Shown here: positions 18,366 to 27,975 of the stretch, piece after piece | Layout: each line of letters begins with the position of its first letter | Numbering within the stretch: position 1 is the first letter of the stretch | Assembly: GCF_024347615.1 (NCBI RefSeq) | Contig: NZ_AP025508.1 | Location: forward strand, 2,418,001-2,482,000 | Direction: 5' to 3' | DNA from: Vibrio splendidus | GTDB taxonomy: Bacteria; Pseudomonadota; Gammaproteobacteria; Enterobacterales; Vibrionaceae | Length of the DNA: 64,000 nt | Position numbers and translations under genes: made by a program | Notes under the pieces: generated by a model | The model's input: the letters and a program-made list of their open reading frames with translations, nothing else | Databases searched by the model: none | What the model was told of the DNA's origin: nothing

Positions 18366-19616
18366 TTACTTCAAAGTATGGATCAGAGGTAAGCCAGCTT
18401 TAGGCTCTAACTCTTGAACGTGCCAATCTAGACCGATTTCAGGCATTGTTGCTAGGAACGGGTCTGGGTTTAACTGTTCCATGTTGAACACGCCTTTATC
18501 AGCCCATTCGCCACGGAAGAACTGAAGGGCAGCGGTAATTGCTGGAACACCTGTTGTGTAAGAGATCGCTTGGTGCTCTACGTCTTCGTAAGCCACTTCG
18601 TGGTCTGCGTTATTGTAGATGAATACGCTGCGCTCTTTACCGTCTTTCTTACCTTGAACCCAAGTACCGATACACGTTAAACCTGTGTAACCCGGAGCCA
18701 AAGATGTTGGATCTGGTAGCAGCGCTTTAAGAACATGTAGAGGCTGAACCACAGTGCCATCGTGCAGTGTTAGCGGATCTGGGCTAAGAAGGCCGATATC
18801 ACGCATGCAGTTGAAGTAGTTCAGGTATGCATCGCCGAAGCCCATCCAGAATTCAATACGCTTAGCTGGGATGAACTCTTTCATTGAACGCACTTCATCG
18901 TGTGCCATTGAGTACACCTTGTGAGAGCCACAGTTAGGGAATTCAAACTCAAGCATACGAGAGTGACAAGGTACTTGTTTCCACTCTTCATTTTCCCAGT
19001 AGAAAGAATCGCCTTGGATCTCAAGCATGTTGGTTTCTGGGTCAAAGTTTGTCGCAAACTTCTTGCCGTGATCGCCAGCATTCACGTCCATCACGTCAAT
19101 TGAGTCAATCTCATCGAACAAGTGCTTAACCGCGTACGCCGCAAAGATTGATACCACACCTGGATCAAAACCAGCACCAAGAATACCTGTGATGCCCGCT
19201 TCAGCGAACTTCTCACGGTAACCCCATTGCCAATCGTAGGCTTGTGGTACTTGTTGGCCTTCAGAACATAGGTCAACCGCTACCGATGTATCTAGGTAAG
19301 AGACTTTAGATTGGTAACACGCTTCCATGATCGCCATGTTTACCCAAGGAGGACCAGCGTTGATCACTAGATCCGGCTTAACTTCTTTAATCAAAGCAAC
19401 AAGCGCATCAACATCGTCAGCGTCTACTGAACGTGCTTCTAGTTTCTTAGTTGAATCTTTAAGGTTGTTTTTGCCCTTGATAGATTCGATGATTTTTTCA
19501 CACTTCGCGATTGTGCGAGAAGCGATCGTGATATCACCCAGTACTTCGTTATTTTGTGCTGCTTTATGTGCAACAACCCAACCGACGCCGCCTGCACCAA
19601 TTTGTAGAATAGCCAT
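18366..19616 (-). CDS. Carboxynorspermidine dehydrogenase (saccharopine dehydrogenase family)
   Basis: The 416-residue protein opens with a Rossmann nucleotide-binding motif (ILQIGAGGVGWVVAHKAA) and continues as a saccharopine-dehydrogenase-family enzyme (INAGPPWVNMAIMEAC, GAGFDPGVVSIFAAY). In vibrios this enzyme (CANSDH) condenses L-aspartate semialdehyde with 1,3-diaminopropane, using NADPH, to give carboxynorspermidine. The neighbours are decisive: the aminotransferase-decarboxylase that makes diaminopropane lies nine bases upstream and nspC lies downstream. Confidence 0.93.
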   Translation of the reverse strand: MAILQIGAGGVGWVVAHKAAQNNEVLGDITIASRTIAKCEKIIESIKGKNNLKDSTKKLEARSVDADDVDALVALIKEVKPDLVINAGPPWVNMAIMEACYQSKVSYLDTSVAVDLCSEGQQVPQAYDWQWGYREKFAEAGITGILGAGFDPGVVSIFAAYAVKHLFDEIDSIDVMDVNAGDHGKKFATNFDPETNMLEIQGDSFYWENEEWKQVPCHSRMLEFEFPNCGSHKVYSMAHDEVRSMKEFIPAKRIEFWMGFGDAYLNYFNCMRDIGLLSPDPLTLHDGTVVQPLHVLKALLPDPTSLAPGYTGLTCIGTWVQGKKDGKERSVFIYNNADHEVAYEDVEHQAISYTTGVPAITAALQFFRGEWADKGVFNMEQLNPDPFLATMPEIGLDWHVQELEPKAGLPLIHTLK

Positions 19617-19624
19617 AGTTTTAA

Positions 19625-22573
19625 TTACCCTTGTTGTTCTGCTAGCTCAATAGCTAAAGTTTGAATTTTGTTAATTAGAGATTTGAAATCTGATGTCGTT
19701 AAGCACGGATTCAAGATAGTGAATTTCAGCGCACTTTTACCATCAACGACCGTTTCGCCAAGCACGGCAACACCACGAGTCAGCGCTTCCAGTCTTAACG
19801 TTTGATTCAGTTTGTCCAAATCCATAGCGCTGTTTGCTGATTGCCCATTGCTAGGCACCGAACGGAACAGCACAGTCGAAAGTGACGGCTCAGCAAGAAG
19901 TTCAAAATCATCATGCTTCTGAATCAGGTCGGCAACCTCAAGCGTCTGCTCTAGGAGATGATCGTACATATCACCCAGTTGCTTTGGCCCAACGCTTTGC
20001 ATCGTCATGAAGACTTTCAGTGCATCGAAACGCTTGGTGGTAGCGATAGACTTATCGACTAGATTCGGCAGTTCATCGTGTTCACGGTTTAAGTAGTCTG
20101 CGTGATGCAGTAGGTACTTAAAGTTCGCTTTGTCTTTGAGAAGCACAGCACCACAGCTGATTGTTTGGAAGAACAACTTGTGGAAATCAACGCTCACTGA
20201 GTCCGCTTTTTCGATGCCTTTCAGACGAGCTTTATGACTACTTAAGATAAGCGCGCCACCGTAAGCACTGTCGACATGGAACCAAAGATCTTGTTGGTTG
20301 GCGATATCAGCTATAGCTTCCAGGTCATCAATAGCACCATGATCGGTTGTACCCGCAGTACCGACAACAGCAAAAGGAATCAGATCTTGTGCTTTAAGTG
20401 CTTTCACTTCTGCGTCTAGCAAGTCCGGCTTGATCGTGCCGTTTGCATTGGTATCAACACAGCACACTGCCGCTTCGCCTAATCCCATTAAAGAGGCAGA
20501 TTTTTGAACCGTGAAGTGAGATTTTTTTGAACATAAGATACGCAGTTTGCTCGCGTACTCTGGCAAACCTAACTTTTGAATCGAGTGGCCATCGTGCTTA
20601 TCGGCAACCCAGTCTCTCGCAAGCAATAAACCCATTAGGTTACTTTGCGTGCCGCCACTGGTGAAAACACCATCAGCTTGATCGCCAAGTTGGTATTTCT
20701 CACACATCCAATCCACGACTCGTTGTTCAACATAAGTCGCTGCAGATGCTTGGTCCCATGAATCCATTGATTGATTCAACGCCGCGATAATGGATTCCGC
20801 AGCAACAGAAGCCATAAGAGGAGGAGTGTGAAGGTGTGCAATACAGTCTGGGTGCTGCACGAAGATAGAGTTCGCTGCGACTAAGTCAGCCGTGCTATCC
20901 ACAACATCAACCAGAGCGTGCTGGTTGTTATCGAGATCGACAGCATTGATGGCAGCTTCTAGCACTTTAGGGTCTAAACCTGAATAAGGGGTTTCAACTT
21001 GTTCAAAAACGGTTTTCATCGCTTGAGTGGTTTGGTTCATCACGTTAGCGAATTCGTCGCTACCGCCTAAACCTGTCTGGATGAAATGCTTGTTCCATTC
21101 CTGATTCGATTCTTCGCTTTGTGTTTGGTCTTGCTGTAAACCACCACCCGCTGCGATGATCGCTTCTTCCATCACGCGCAATGCAAAGTCGATCTGCTCA
21201 AAAGAGATAATCATAGGTGGAAGGAAACGAATTACCGAACCATCACGGCCGCCCTTTTCAACCATCAAGCCGCGCTCTAATGCTGCTCGTTGAATCGCTA
21301 GGGTTAATTCGCCGTCTGATTGTGGTTCGCCAAACTTGTTAAGCTCACCATTTGGTTTTTTGATCTCAGCGCCAAGCATCAGGCCTTTACCACGAACTTC
21401 AGCAATACAGTTCACGCGTGCTTGAATTTTCTCAAGCCCGTGACGTAAGTATTGGCCAGCAATGTTTGCGTGCTCAACTAAGCCATCTCGCTCGATGATT
21501 TCCAACGCTTTAGCGCCAGACACCATTGCCAACTGATTACCACGGAATGTGCCGGTGTGCTCACCCGCTTTCCAAGTATCAATGCTCTTATCGAATACAA
21601 GCAGCGACATAGGCAGTCCGCCACCAATCGCCTTCGACAGGCACAAGATATCAGGATTAACACCAGATTCTTCAAACGCAAAGCGATGGCCGGTTTTACC
21701 CACACCACACTGAATTTCATCAAAGATCAGTAGGATGCCGTGTTCATCACAGATGCGACGCAAGCCTTGTAACCAAGATACTGGAGCAGGAATCACACCG
21801 CCCTCACCTTGCACAGGCTCAACGATCATCGCCGCCGGTTTCATGATGCCGGATTCGTCGTCATTCAACATACGTTCGATATAACGAATGCTCGCGTTAG
21901 CACCCGCTTCGCCACCAATGCCAAACGGGCAGCGAAGGTTGTATGGGAAAGGCATGAAATGTACGTCAGACATCAAGCCACTACGACGTTCTTTAGTTCC
22001 GAGGTTACCCATCATGCCCATGGTGCCGTTCGTCATGCCATGGTAAGCACCACGGAAAGCAAACATGGTGTTACGACCTGTTGTTTGCTTGGCTAGCTTG
22101 ATAGCCGCTTCCACAGCATCAGCGCCAGACGGGCCACAGAATTGAAGAACCGAGTTAGTTGAAAAGTCTTGAGGGAGAAACGCTTTAACTCGCTTGATAA
22201 ACGTCTCTTTTGCTTGAGTCGTGATATCAAGAGTCTGGTATGGCAAACCTGAATCGAGTTGGTCTTTAAGTGCTTGGTTGATTTCAGGGTGGTTGTAACC
22301 CAAAGAAAGTGTACCGGCACCGGCTAAGCAATCGAGAAAGAGTTGGCCACGTGTATCTTCAACTAAAACACCACATGCTCTTTTAATAGCAATCGGTAGG
22401 CGTCTTGGGTATGAACGAACATCCGATTCATGCTGCTCTTGCTCAAGCAAAATAGCGTCGGGTGTTAGGTCGTAAGTCCCCTCTACGATAGGAACCATAG
22501 TTGAAAATGAATTTGCGATAGTATTAATATCGACTTCAAAGGCGGTAGTCATAAAAGTCCCCTTGAATGTGTT
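19625..22573 (-). CDS. Fused 2,4-diaminobutyrate aminotransferase / L-2,4-diaminobutyrate decarboxylase
   Basis: A bifunctional PLP protein of about 982 residues. The N-terminal half is a class III aminotransferase (LIFDEIQCGVGKTG, LSKAIGGGLPMSL with the PLP lysine) making L-2,4-diaminobutyrate from aspartate semialdehyde. The C-terminal half is a group II decarboxylase (FTSGGTQSNLMGLLLARDW, HVDSAYGGAL, SVDFHKLFFQ with its PLP lysine) making 1,3-diaminopropane. This fusion is typical of Vibrio and feeds the norspermidine pathway. Two in-frame starts each have a good binding site: 22573 (GGAGGTGAG upstream) and 22552 (AAGGGGA upstream). It is the first gene of the operon. Confidence 0.94.
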   Translation of the reverse strand, partial: NTFKGTFMTTAFEVDINTIANSFSTMVPIVEGTYDLTPDAILLEQEQHESDVRSYPRRLPIAIKRACGVLVEDTRGQLFLDCLAGAGTLSLGYNHPEINQALKDQLDSGLPYQTLDITTQAKETFIKRVKAFLPQDFSTNSVLQFCGPSGADAVEAAIKLAKQTTGRNTMFAFRGAYHGMTNGTMGMMGNLGTKERRSGLMSDVHFMPFPYNLRCPFGIGGEAGANASIRYIERMLNDDESGIMKPAAMIVEPVQGEGGVIPAPVSWLQGLRRICDEHGILLIFDEIQCGVGKTGHRFAFEESGVNPDILCLSKAIGGGLPMSLLVFDKSIDTWKAGEHTGTFRGNQLAMVSGAKALEIIERDGLVEHANIAGQYLRHGLEKIQARVNCIAEVRGKGLMLGAEIKKPNGELNKFGEPQSDGELTLAIQRAALERGLMVEKGGRDGSVIRFLPPMIISFEQIDFALRVMEEAIIAAGGGLQQDQTQSEESNQEWNKHFIQTGLGGSDEFANVMNQTTQAMKTVFEQVETPYSGLDPKVLEAAINAVDLDNNQHALVDVVDSTADLVAANSIFVQHPDCIAHLHTPPLMASVAAESIIAALNQSMDSWDQASAATYVEQRVVDWMCEKYQLGDQADGVFTSGGTQSNLMGLLLARDWVADKHDGHSIQKLGLPEYASKLRILCSKKSHFTVQKSASLMGLGEAAVCCVDTNANGTIKPDLLDAEVKALKAQDLIPFAVVGTAGTTDHGAIDDLEAIADIANQQDLWFHVDSAYGGALILSSHKARLKGIEKADSVSVDFHKLFFQTISCGAVLLKDKANFKYLLHHADYLNREHDELPNLVDKSIATTKRFDALKVFMTMQSVGPKQLGDMYDHLLEQTLEVADLIQKHDDFELLAEPSLSTVLFRSVPSNGQSANSAMDLDKLNQTLRLEALTRGVAVLGETVVDGKSALKFTILNPCLTTSDFKSLINKIQTLAIELAEQQG

Positions 22574-23158
22574 CATACTCACCTCCATCAAACGCAATTG
22601 CACACCGTCCCTCTATTGATTTAGAGAGAATTCATAGTGAAACACGCGTATTGTCTAGAAATGAGATATAGCTGTACGCTCGCATAAGTCAAATGACGAA
22701 TACGAAATTAGGCCGTCTTAGGACAGCAAAAATTAGTTAGCGTGAGCTCAAGGTTCAGTAATGCTACTGTTTTGAAGAATTGGACATTTGTGCAGTATCG
22801 GACAGCTATGAAGAACTGACCCTTTTGGAAATGCAGAGCTGATTAGCAATGTTGTTATTAGTGTGTTCAATGTTGGGTTTCCCATTAGCATGGCGAATTG
22901 CGCCATAAGTATCCCGTCTATCAGCTAAAGGATTAGCCGATACCTACCCTACGTAATGTCCCAATCAGCAAGAATGGTCACTACGCGTATCCCCCAGAAG
23001 CTATCGCTGTTCTTTTTGAACATTGATCATTCCGAGATTGCGCGGGAAAGTAACATAAAGTGAAATGAACGATCAATAGTTTTCAATAATAGCTTGGTAA
23101 ATAGCAGCAGTGATTCAAAAATTGCCGAAAATATCGCCAATTTATTTTTTAGGTAAGG
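22574..23158. other. Gene-free stretch upstream of the norspermidine operon
   Basis: Together with the repeat cluster to its right, this forms a gap of about 1.1 kb between the norspermidine operon and the tRNA terminator. No open frame with a ribosome binding site was found here on either strand. The first 150 bases should hold the promoter of the norspermidine operon, but no clear -35/-10 pair was recognised. Confidence 0.5.
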
Positions 23159-23336
23159 AGATCCCCGGTTCATTCGTTCCTCACTCCCTCATTCCCTAGC
23201 GTGAAGAATGAGTTCATAGGGAGTCCCTTACAACATGTCGATGTATTGCTTTATTCAGAAACTATCTGATGCAATAGATTAAACACTAGTTAGTCAGCAG
23301 ACGATAAGTAGATCCCCGGTTCGCTCGTTCCTCACG
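23159..23336. repeat. Two copies of a dispersed repeat (AGATCCCCGGTTC type)
   Basis: Near-identical 27-base units at 23159-23185 and 23310-23336 share GATCCCCGGTTC followed by a two-base variable part and TCGTTCCTCAC. Both run into the second repeat type or its remnants. They resemble short interspersed repeats that are scattered between genes in Vibrio genomes. Function is unknown. Confidence 0.65.
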
Positions 23337-23552
23337 CCCGAGGATGACGACGCGGGTATACAAACGTTGCTAGTGAGGCTTTGAGACTCAGCACCCTTTC
23401 GTCATTCCCTAGTACGAGGAACGAGTTCATAGGGAGTCTCGCAGTTAACGAGCCTTAAAAGCTAACAAAGTAATAAGATGAGTCAAGCCTCAGAGGTCAT
23501 TTGAGTACAAACGTCATTCCCTAGCACGAGGAACGAGTTCATAGGGAATCTC
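23189..23552. repeat. Three copies of a ~40-bp palindromic repeat
   Basis: Copies at 23189-23226, 23401-23440 and 23513-23552 share TCATTCCCTAG, a variable centre, GAACGAGTTCATAGGGA and TCTC. Each is an imperfect inverted repeat (ATTCCCTA against TAGGGAAT) able to form a hairpin. The last two are 37/40 or better to each other by eye. They are irregularly spaced (about 112 and 213 bases) and so are not a CRISPR array. Confidence 0.7.
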
Positions 23553-23674
23553 GCTTTTAAAAGCGAAGTAATATAAACGAAATTGATAGCGACATTTTGA
23601 GATAGAAAAGGAAGTTTGGGTGTATGTTCAAACAAAAAGAGGAATAACTCGTAAAAATCAGAACGGCAGAAACC

Positions 23675-23706
23675 AAAAAGCCCGAACATTTCTGTTCGGG
23701 CTTTTT
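23675..23706 (-). terminator. Terminator of the tRNA operon
   Basis: Perfect stem AAAAAGCCCGAACA / TGTTCGGGCTTTTT with a TTTC loop, four bases beyond the last tRNA in the direction of transcription. Confidence 0.92.
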
Positions 23707-23710
23707 AATT

Positions 23711-23786
23711 TGGAGCGATACATCGGGTTCGAACCGATGACCTCAACCTTGGCAAGGTTGCGCTCTACCAACTGAGCTAGTATCGC
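23711..23786 (-). tRNA. tRNA-Gly (GCC)
   Basis: 76-base tRNA on the minus strand, starting GCGATAC and ending GTATCGCTCCA with an encoded CCA. The anticodon loop TTGCCAA gives GCC. It is identical to the copy at 23990-24065 and is the last gene of the four-tRNA unit. Confidence 0.96.
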
Positions 23787-23822
23787 ATTTGCTACATCCG
23801 TTAAGACGTAGACTTTAATAGA

Positions 23823-23909
23823 TGGTGCCCCGGGCCGGACTTGAACCGGCACAGCGCGAACGCCGAGGGATTTTAAATCCCTTGTGTCTACCAATTCCAC
23901 CACCAGGGC
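23823..23909 (-). tRNA. tRNA-Leu (TAA)
   Basis: 87-base class II tRNA with a long variable arm and an encoded CCA. The acceptor stem is GCCCTGG / CCGGGGC with one T-G pair. The anticodon loop TTTAAAA gives TAA, reading UUA and UUG. Confidence 0.96.
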
Positions 23910-23989
23910 ACGCAATTCTTTATTGTGATGCCGATTACTGAAAAGTAAAACACCATCTTAATGCTGACGCCAATCAACATTACAAATTT

Positions 23990-24065
23990 TGGAGCGATAC
24001 ATCGGGTTCGAACCGATGACCTCAACCTTGGCAAGGTTGCGCTCTACCAACTGAGCTAGTATCGC
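23990..24065 (-). tRNA. tRNA-Gly (GCC), second copy
   Basis: Base-for-base the same 76-base gene as the one at 23711-23786, with anticodon GCC and encoded CCA. It lies between the Cys and Leu tRNAs. Confidence 0.96.
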
Positions 24066-24112
24066 ATTTTCATTACTCTTACCTCTTCTCATTAACTAAG
24101 AAAAAGAGATAA

Positions 24113-24186
24113 TGGAGGCGCCTCCCGGAGTCGAACCGAGGTCCACGGATTTGCAATCCGCTGCATAGCCACTCTGCCAAGGCGCC
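24113..24186 (-). tRNA. tRNA-Cys (GCA)
   Basis: 74-base tRNA with acceptor GGCGCCT / AGGCGCC, anticodon loop TTGCAAA (GCA) and encoded CCA. It is the first tRNA in the unit Cys-Gly-Leu-Gly, about 270 bases downstream of pgsA, from which it is separated by a terminator. Confidence 0.96.
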
Positions 24187-24427
24187 TTAGTAACTCCAAT
24201 CGAATCGCTTATTGCCATCCTCTTGGGTACGGGATGCATTCTACGGATTCAGAGGATTGAGTCAATATTATTTTTGTATTTTTAATTCGTTTGAATAGAT
24301 TTCATACGAAACAGGCTAAATAGCTGACTTTGTGTGCAAAGGACTTTGTGGACAGGCCATTCAAAGGCGATCTATATCACATTAGATATCCACTATTGAT
24401 AACTTAACCTTAGGTTAAAGATCAAAA

Positions 24428-24447
24428 AAGCGAGCCTCAGCTCGCTT
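24428..24447 (-). terminator. Terminator of the varA-uvrC-pgsA operon
   Basis: Stem AAGCGAGC / GCTCGCTT with a CTCA loop and a T-run on the minus strand, immediately after pgsA. Confidence 0.82.
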
Positions 24448-24452
24448 CTTCA

Positions 24453-25010
24453 TCAATGATGTTTTTCGTCTAACAAATCGTCTTTGGCAGCCATCAAGTA
24501 TTGCGCCATTGACCAGTAGGTAAGAACGGTTGCAACATAGAGCGCAATGTAACCTACCCACACCATCCAGTCGTCGTATCGCCAGATCAGTACCCAAAGA
24601 GCGAACATCTGAGAAACGGTTTTGACTTTACCAACCCAAGATACCGCAACGCTTGCACGTTTACCGATTTCAGCCATCCATTCACGAAGCGCTGAGATAA
24701 TAATTTCACGAGCGATCATGGTAACCGCTGGAATCGTTATCCAAATCGAATGGTAATGCTCAGTCATCAAGATAAGAGCCGTAGCAACCAGCACTTTATC
24801 CGCTACAGGGTCAATAAAGGCACCGAAGCGAGACGTTTGCCCGAGTTTACGAGCCAGCATGCCATCTAGCCAGTCAGTAAAACCCGCTACCCAAAACACC
24901 ATTGCAGCAGCAAAAGGAGCCCATTGGTAAGGTAGGTAAAAAACAACAACGAATACTGGGATCAAAAATAGTCTCAGTAAGGACAAAATGTTAGGTATAT
25001 TCAAACGCAT
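24453..25010 (-). CDS. pgsA: CDP-diacylglycerol--glycerol-3-phosphate 3-phosphatidyltransferase
   Basis: PgsA makes phosphatidylglycerol phosphate, the committed step to the acidic phospholipids, in the inner membrane. The 185-residue protein has the CDP-alcohol phosphotransferase signature (D-G-x2-A-R-x8-G-x3-D-x3-D) within [19 protein letters not shown] and AFIDPVADK, and about five membrane helices. Length equals E. coli PgsA (182). It is the last gene of the varA-uvrC-pgsA unit, 46 bases after uvrC, the same arrangement as uvrY-uvrC-pgsA in E. coli. Confidence 0.96.
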   Translation of the reverse strand: MRLNIPNILSLLRLFLIPVFVVVFYLPYQWAPFAAAMVFWVAGFTDWLDGMLARKLGQTSRFGAFIDPVADKVLVATALILMTEHYHSIWITIPAVTMIAREIIISALREWMAEIGKRASVAVSWVGKVKTVSQMFALWVLIWRYDDWMVWVGYIALYVATVLTYWSMAQYLMAAKDDLLDEKHH

Positions 25011-25056
25011 ATTATTGGGCTCTTATTAATTGCGCTTTAATGGTGCGGGATTTTTA

Positions 25057-26889
25057 CTATTGTTTCAATGCTTGATAAATGTTTTCTGCCAAAGAATGAC
25101 TAATGCCCGGTACTTTGGCTATTTCTTCGACAGTTGCACGCTTAAGTTCTTGTAAGCCACCCATATATTTCAGCAAAGATTGACGGCGCTTAGGCCCTAC
25201 CCCTTCAATTCCTTCAAGTGCACTGGTTCTGCGCGTTTTACCACGTTTTGCTCTATGCCCTGCAATCGCATGATTATGGCTTTCATCACGAATATGTTGG
25301 ATAAGGTGCAGTGCTGGCGCATCACTTGGTAAATTAAACTCTTCACCTTCAAGGGTCACCAAGGTTTCCAAACCCGGTTTACGTGTTACCCCTTTCGCAA
25401 TACCCATCATTCTTGGTCGAAACGGCCAATCATCCCAATATTTGGAAATGATCTCATGGGCACGATTCAACTGACCTTTACCGCCATCGATAAAAATGAT
25501 GTCTGGGATCTTGTCGACATCGAGTTGTTTTGAATAGCGTCTCTCAAGCGCCTGAGCCATTGCAGCGTAGTCATCACCACCGGTAATACCTGTGATGTTG
25601 TAACGACGGTATTCCGGTTTAACTGGCCCTTCTTGATTGAAGACCACGCAAGATGCAATCGTACTTTCACCCATGGTGTGACTGATATCGAAACATTCCA
25701 TGCGTTTGATAACGTCCATCGACAGCACTTCTTGAAGCTCCTTAAAGCGCTGATTGATCGTCATCTTGTGATTAATCTTGGTGGTAATGGCTGTTAATGC
25801 ATTGGTGTTAGACAGTTTAAGGTAGCGACCACGAGTGCCAGAAGGATTGGTATTGAAGTGGATCTTACGACCCGCAACTTCACACAAGGCTTCTTGAATC
25901 GGTGTGACATCTTCCATCAAATCAGCATTAAGGATGAGACGAGTTGGGATGGTTCTCGCTTCATTATGTGCAAGATAGTATTGGCTTAAAAAGCTCGAAA
26001 AGACTTCCTCTCGCACCGTATTGTTTGGAATTTTCGGGAAATGGCTTCTACTGCCTAAAACCTTTCCTTGGCGAATCATCAAGATGTGAATACAAGCCAC
26101 GCCATTTTCTTGAGCAAAACCTAACACGTCCATATCTTCCATTGAGTCGTCAGATACGTACTGTTGCTCTTGCACGCGTCGAATCGCTTGGATCTGGTCA
26201 CGGAAAGCAGCAGCTTGCTCAAAGCGAAGCTCTTGGCTTGCCTTGTCCATTTTATCGATGAGTGTCTCAAGAACTAGCTTGTCTTTCCCTTGCAGGAATA
26301 AACGAACGTAGTCGATAAGCTCGCTGTACTCTTCATCAGAGATGATTGAGCTGACACATGGCGCAGCGCAACGACCAATCTGATACATCAAACACGGGCG
26401 CGTTCTGTTGGCATAAACCGTATCTTCACACTGACGAGCAGGAAAGATTTTCTGTATTAGGTGCAACGTCTCACGCACAGCGCCGGAATCAGGATAAGGA
26501 CCAAAGTACTCTCCCTTTTTCTTCTTAGCACCACGATGCATCGACAAACGAGGATGTTTGTGACCACTAATAAAAATATAGGGATACGACTTATCATCAC
26601 GCAGAAGTACGTTGTATTTCGGTAGATACTGCTTGATGTAGTTGTGCTCAAGGATAAGAGCTTCTGTTTCTGTATGCGTTACAGTGACATCGATTTTGTC
26701 GATATTGCTAACTAAAGCGCGCGTTTTTTCACTGTCGACTTTTTTACGGAAATAACTGGAAAGGCGTTTTTTGAGGTTCTTAGCTTTACCGACGTAAATA
26801 ACAACAGCCTCGGCGTTATACATACGATAAACGCCGGGCTGTTCTGTTACTGTCTTGAGAAATGACACTGAGTCAAACAAGTTGGTCAC
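25057..26889 (-). CDS. uvrC: Excinuclease ABC subunit C
   Basis: UvrC makes both incisions in nucleotide excision repair after UvrAB has found the lesion. The 610-residue protein shows the GIY-YIG nuclease ([20 protein letters not shown], about residues 19-38), a UvrB-binding UVR segment near residues 200-235, the RNase H-like second nuclease ([21 protein letters not shown]) and a C-terminal double helix-hairpin-helix ([19 protein letters not shown]). Length equals E. coli UvrC (610). It is 15 bases downstream of varA and so is probably co-transcribed with it. Confidence 0.98.
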   Translation of the reverse strand: MTNLFDSVSFLKTVTEQPGVYRMYNAEAVVIYVGKAKNLKKRLSSYFRKKVDSEKTRALVSNIDKIDVTVTHTETEALILEHNYIKQYLPKYNVLLRDDKSYPYIFISGHKHPRLSMHRGAKKKKGEYFGPYPDSGAVRETLHLIQKIFPARQCEDTVYANRTRPCLMYQIGRCAAPCVSSIISDEEYSELIDYVRLFLQGKDKLVLETLIDKMDKASQELRFEQAAAFRDQIQAIRRVQEQQYVSDDSMEDMDVLGFAQENGVACIHILMIRQGKVLGSRSHFPKIPNNTVREEVFSSFLSQYYLAHNEARTIPTRLILNADLMEDVTPIQEALCEVAGRKIHFNTNPSGTRGRYLKLSNTNALTAITTKINHKMTINQRFKELQEVLSMDVIKRMECFDISHTMGESTIASCVVFNQEGPVKPEYRRYNITGITGGDDYAAMAQALERRYSKQLDVDKIPDIIFIDGGKGQLNRAHEIISKYWDDWPFRPRMMGIAKGVTRKPGLETLVTLEGEEFNLPSDAPALHLIQHIRDESHNHAIAGHRAKRGKTRRTSALEGIEGVGPKRRQSLLKYMGGLQELKRATVEEIAKVPGISHSLAENIYQALKQ

Positions 26890-26904
26890 TATACGATCTC
26901 AGTG

Positions 26905-27549
26905 TTAAAGGGTCTCAGTGTCTAACATTCCATGTCTAATCGCTAAATGCGTCAGCTCTACATCGCCACTGATATCCAATTTGCTGAACAAACGGTAGCG
27001 GTAACTGTTGACTGTTTTAGGACTTAGATTGAGTTGTTCTGAAATATCCGTCACTTTCTGACCTTTGGTAATCATCATCATGATTTGAAGTTCACGCTCA
27101 GATAAGTCTGCGAATGGATTTTCAGACGCAGGCGAGAATTGGCTCAAAGCCATCTGCTGCGCAATTTCTGGTGAAATGTATCGTTGGCCACTATTAACCA
27201 CTCGAATTGCATTTACCATTTCATCCGGACCTGCCCCTTTAGTAAGGTAACCAGCAGCTCCAGCTTGCATCACTTTAGTTGGAAACGGATTTTCCGTATG
27301 AACAGTTAAAACGATGATTTTAACATCAGGGTTGAAACGCAAGATTTTCTTGGTTGCTTCTAAGCCACCAATACCAGGCATATTCATATCCATCAAAATA
27401 ACGTCAGTATTATTAGTACGACACCATTTTGCAGCATCTTCACCGCTTTCAGCTTCCCCTGCTACGTTCATTCCACGGACGTCTTCAATAATACGTCGTA
27501 TCCCTGTGCGAACCAGCTCGTGATCATCTACAAGGAAAACATTTATCAA
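26905..27549 (-). CDS. varA: Response regulator VarA (UvrY/GacA family)
   Basis: A 214-residue NarL-type response regulator. The receiver domain has the acidic pocket VDDHE, phospho-acceptor Asp54 (ILMDMNMPG) and the switch lysine in GYLTKGAG. The C-terminal LuxR-type helix-turn-helix includes LSERELQIMMMITKGQKVTDIS and LNLSPKTVNSYRYRLFSKL. Paired with the sensor VarS (BarA), it activates Csr small RNAs and so controls carbon storage, quorum sensing and virulence in vibrios. The gene order varA-uvrC-pgsA supports this over the many other NarL-type regulators. Confidence 0.94.
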   Translation of the reverse strand: MINVFLVDDHELVRTGIRRIIEDVRGMNVAGEAESGEDAAKWCRTNNTDVILMDMNMPGIGGLEATKKILRFNPDVKIIVLTVHTENPFPTKVMQAGAAGYLTKGAGPDEMVNAIRVVNSGQRYISPEIAQQMALSQFSPASENPFADLSERELQIMMMITKGQKVTDISEQLNLSPKTVNSYRYRLFSKLDISGDVELTHLAIRHGMLDTETL

Positions 27550-27975
27550 ACTTGTATCTCCACACTATTAATTGGCTCTGCAACCACTGTGTCATTTCAT
27601 CTGTTTGAAACAATTGAACAAAGGAACAGTGGATCGCAGCATTGAGTACATCTTAACTTAATTACTAAAAAAAAGCTCTGTTGAATATGTGCTGAAACAC
27701 GAACTTTAGCAAGTACTTATTAACAAATAAGCTAACTAAAACAACAAGCTTTTTCTAAAAATCAACCAGTTAAAACAACACCCAATAAAATTACACAAGA
27801 TAAAGATATTTTCAATACCATTGAATAGCCATTCGCGACAATTTCACTTATTTGCTTATGGAGTCCCGTTATTTGCCTCTGTTAACTAGAATTTAGTTAG
27901 TATTTTGGTTGCCTGTTGTGCGCAGAGAGCCGCTAGATGGTAGTATTCGATTCCCCATTTCAATAGGTTACTACA
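27550..27975. other. Divergent intergenic region varA-polB
   Basis: These 426 AT-rich bases hold no gene. They must contain the promoters of varA and polB. I looked for a LexA box (CTGT-N8-ACAG), expected if polB is SOS-controlled as in E. coli, and found no good match. Confidence 0.5.

Noticed and set aside
23159..23552. Possible CRISPR array in the repeat cluster
   Set aside because: The repeats are of two types, differ from copy to copy, are irregularly spaced and number only two or three; no cas genes are nearby.
23711..24065. Direct repeat of 76 bases as a mobile element
   Set aside because: The repeat is two identical tRNA-Gly genes in a tRNA operon, a common arrangement.
27850..27975. 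LexA box upstream of polB
   Set aside because: CTGT occurs twice but neither has ACAG at the right distance, so SOS control is not supported by the sequence.
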